Positions 5,348 to 6,639 of a DNA stretch of 6,639 nt are shown one piece after another. The notes beneath the pieces are model-generated. The model was not told the DNA's origin. It did not search any database and saw nothing but the letters and a program-made list of their open reading frames with translations. Each line of letters begins with the position of its first letter. Within the stretch, counting starts at the first letter, position 1. Origin of the DNA: Bordetella parapertussis (GTDB taxonomy: Bacteria > Pseudomonadota > Gammaproteobacteria > Burkholderiales > Burkholderiaceae_B); contig CAMEAW010000156.1 of NCBI GenBank assembly GCA_945911685.1, positions 1 to 6,639 of the forward strand. Reading direction: 5' to 3'. The position numbers and the translations under genes were made by a program.

Positions 5348-6208
5348 ATGCGCAGTAAATTATTTGTACCAGCCTCACGCCCTGAATTATTTGCAAAAGC
5401 TTTGGCGAGTGCTGCCGATGCTATTTCTTTTGACCTTGAAGATGCCGTCGAAGAAAGCAGCAAGCCCGTGGCTCGTAAAGCTCTACAAACACTCTTTAAG
5501 CAAGATTTGTCTGCTCATCATAAACTGATTGTGGTTCGAATCAATGCGATTGACACCCCTCATTTTGCGGCAGATCTTGATTCGATCGTCTCTGCGGCCA
5601 TGCATATCGTCAATATACCGATGGTCGAAGATCCTGACACTGTTCGTGCTGTTGCTGCAGAGCTTGAGCGGCTTGAGAAGGCAAGGGGGCTAGCGCGGCC
5701 AATCGGCATTCTGGTCAATATCGAGTCACCTAAGGGTTTACGACGCGCTGCCGAACTGGCTTGTGCGCACCCAAGCGTTGTAGGGCTGCAAATCGGGTTT
5801 GGTGATTTATTCGCGCCGCTAGGTATTGTGTCATGCGAGCCCTCGGCTTTACAGGCCGTACGTGTCGCGGTGCGCTTTGCTGCCGCTGAGGCTGGCATTC
5901 ATGCGTACGATGGCGCTTTTGTTGATATTAAAAATCCAGAGGCCTTTAAGCTGGATGCGCAAGCTGCACAGCGGCTGGGTTTTGCAGGAAAAAGCTGTAT
6001 TCATCCGACCCAAATTGCCTTGGCAAATGAAGTATTTCGCCCAAGTGACGCCGCGATCGCCCACGCAGTAAGAGTGCTTGAAGAAACGCGCAAAAAGTTA
6101 GCAGAAGGCGTTGGCGCTTTTGTTGTTGACGGCCGACTGATTGACGGCCCGTTTATTACCGAGGCCGAACACACAGTCGCCCTCGCTAAACGTTTAGGCT
6201 TGCTTTAA
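5348..6208 (+). CDS. CitE-like CoA-ester lyase, HpcH/HpaI aldolase family
   Basis: This 286-residue TIM-barrel enzyme has the usual CitE-like length. It opens with the family signature SKLFVPASRPELFAKAL, followed by ADAISFDLEDAV (23-34), VVRIN with Arg64, and PMVEDPDTV (91-99). The Mg2+ ligands are expected at Glu126 in NIESPKG and Asp153 in GFGDL. DGAFVDIKNPEAF (188-200) and GKSCIHPTQI (214-223) are typical of the CoA and substrate pocket. Known relatives cleave or form C-C bonds in citryl-, (S)-citramalyl- or malyl-CoA, or hydrolyse malyl-CoA; sequence alone does not choose among them. It lacks the neighbours CitD and CitF, so it is not the citrate lyase beta subunit of a fermentative complex. 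It is divergent from the biotin carrier gene, and its stop overlaps the stop of the convergent nitroreductase gene. Confidence 0.9.
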   Translation: MRSKLFVPASRPELFAKALASAADAISFDLEDAVEESSKPVARKALQTLFKQDLSAHHKLIVVRINAIDTPHFAADLDSIVSAAMHIVNIPMVEDPDTVRAVAAELERLEKARGLARPIGILVNIESPKGLRRAAELACAHPSVVGLQIGFGDLFAPLGIVSCEPSALQAVRVAVRFAAAEAGIHAYDGAFVDIKNPEAFKLDAQAAQRLGFAGKSCIHPTQIALANEVFRPSDAAIAHAVRVLEETRKKLAEGVGAFVVDGRLIDGPFITEAEHTVALAKRLGLL

Positions 6209-6639
6209 ACAATCGTTAAGACTTCGTCAACCGGCAAGCGAGGCTTTTGGGGCCAGTTGCCTGGTGCTGCGTAGCCAACTGCAACAAGCATGGCGGGGAT
6301 GTCGTTGGCAGAGAGTTTAAATTCGCGCGAAACATCTGCGGGCACAAATCCAATCATGGGGCCAGTAACCAGACCCATCCCTTGAGCCGCTAACATCAGC
6401 GTCATCGCGCCCATTGAAGCAGAGCGAATCGCCTCGTCGCGTTGACGTTCAGGATTGTTTTCATGACCACCGGCAGCCATAGCAACCCAGCTATCGCACA
6501 TGGCTTGATCAAGCACACCCGCATCGACCGAGGGCTTTAACGCCTTGGCCAGCGTTTTGTGCGCCTCGAGCGTGCCGCAGACAATAAACGTCACTGCCGC
6601 ATCAACGATTTTTTGCTGGCCATACGAAACGGCCTTCAA
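6205..6639 (-). CDS. Nitroreductase-family FMN protein (C-terminal part, 5' end outside window)
   Basis: The frame is open to the right edge; the apparent first Met is a TTG in mid-gene, and YGQQKIVDAAVTFIVCG is the internal strand that follows the N-terminal FMN-binding part in this family. About 144 of roughly 200 residues are seen. Visible family marks are ASMGAMTLMLAAQGMGLVTGPMIGF (within residues 74-98 of the visible part), followed by LVAVGYAAP and a PRLPVDEV tail, all typical of the FMN-dependent dimeric oxidoreductases that reduce nitro groups, quinones or similar electrophiles with NAD(P)H. The Arg-Ser motif near the N-terminus that contacts FMN is off the window, so cofactor binding is inferred. 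Physiological substrate unknown. It overlaps the lyase stop by four bases. Confidence 0.88.
   Translation of the reverse strand: MKAVSYGQQKIVDAAVTFIVCGTLEAHKTLAKALKPSVDAGVLDQAMCDSWVAMAAGGHENNPERQRDEAIRSASMGAMTLMLAAQGMGLVTGPMIGFVPADVSREFKLSANDIPAMLVAVGYAAPGNWPQKPRLPVDEVLTIV

Noticed and set aside
5560..5898. Minus-strand open frame of 112 codons inside the CitE-like lyase gene
   Set aside because: It is Ala/Ser/Arg-rich, fully covered by a clear family gene, and typical of a shadow frame.

Overview
The window carries ordinary-looking bacterial chromosomal genes on both strands: six complete protein genes plus one partial gene at each edge. G+C looks roughly balanced by eye. There are no tRNA or rRNA genes, no transposase and no CRISPR array. 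The families present (D-aminoacylase-type amidohydrolase, proteobacterial-style concentrative nucleoside transporter, MBOAT/SGNH pair, orphan CoA-metabolism genes, stand-alone biotin carrier) suggest a Gram-negative proteobacterium, perhaps a betaproteobacterium of the Burkholderiales. That placement is inference from gene style, not from a marker gene.

Left part (1-2031): the C-terminal part of an amidohydrolase of the N-acyl-D-amino-acid deacylase type runs rightward off the left edge. It converges on a leftward concentrative nucleoside transporter (CNT family). The last codons of the transporter gene form an 11-bp perfect inverted repeat. The transporter keeps the ribose-site residues of the family but has an altered base-recognition motif (GMVE where the characterised members have GQTE).

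Middle (2032-4150): a 223-bp divergent region contains three separate inverted repeats and a 9-bp direct repeat around the next ribosome binding site. It leads into a two-gene rightward unit: an AlgI/DltB-like membrane-bound O-acyltransferase (MBOAT) and, 15 bp later, a small SGNH-fold protein with the S, G, N and D-x-x-H motifs in order. By analogy with AlgI/AlgX, DltB/DltD and PatA/PatB, the pair probably O-acylates an envelope glycan. No glycan synthesis genes are visible. The SGNH protein as encoded has no recognisable export signal, which is odd for this role.

Right part (4151-6639): genes for acyl-CoA chemistry. A short enoyl-CoA hydratase/isomerase paralogue, lacking one of the two classical catalytic glutamates and its usual C-terminal end, converges on a leftward 73-residue biotin carrier protein. 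That gene is divergent from a CitE-like CoA-ester lyase (HpcH/HpaI aldolase family). The lyase stop codon overlaps that of a leftward nitroreductase-family gene cut by the right edge. Hydratase, biotin carrier and CitE-like lyase would fit degradation of a branched or dicarboxylic acyl-CoA, but no carboxylase, CoA-transferase or dehydrogenase is in view, so the pathway is not determined.

The points most worth a second look are the orphan MBOAT/SGNH cassette with its unusual SGNH N-terminus, the altered nucleoside-transporter base site, the divergent hydratase, and the structured divergent region at 2127-2255.
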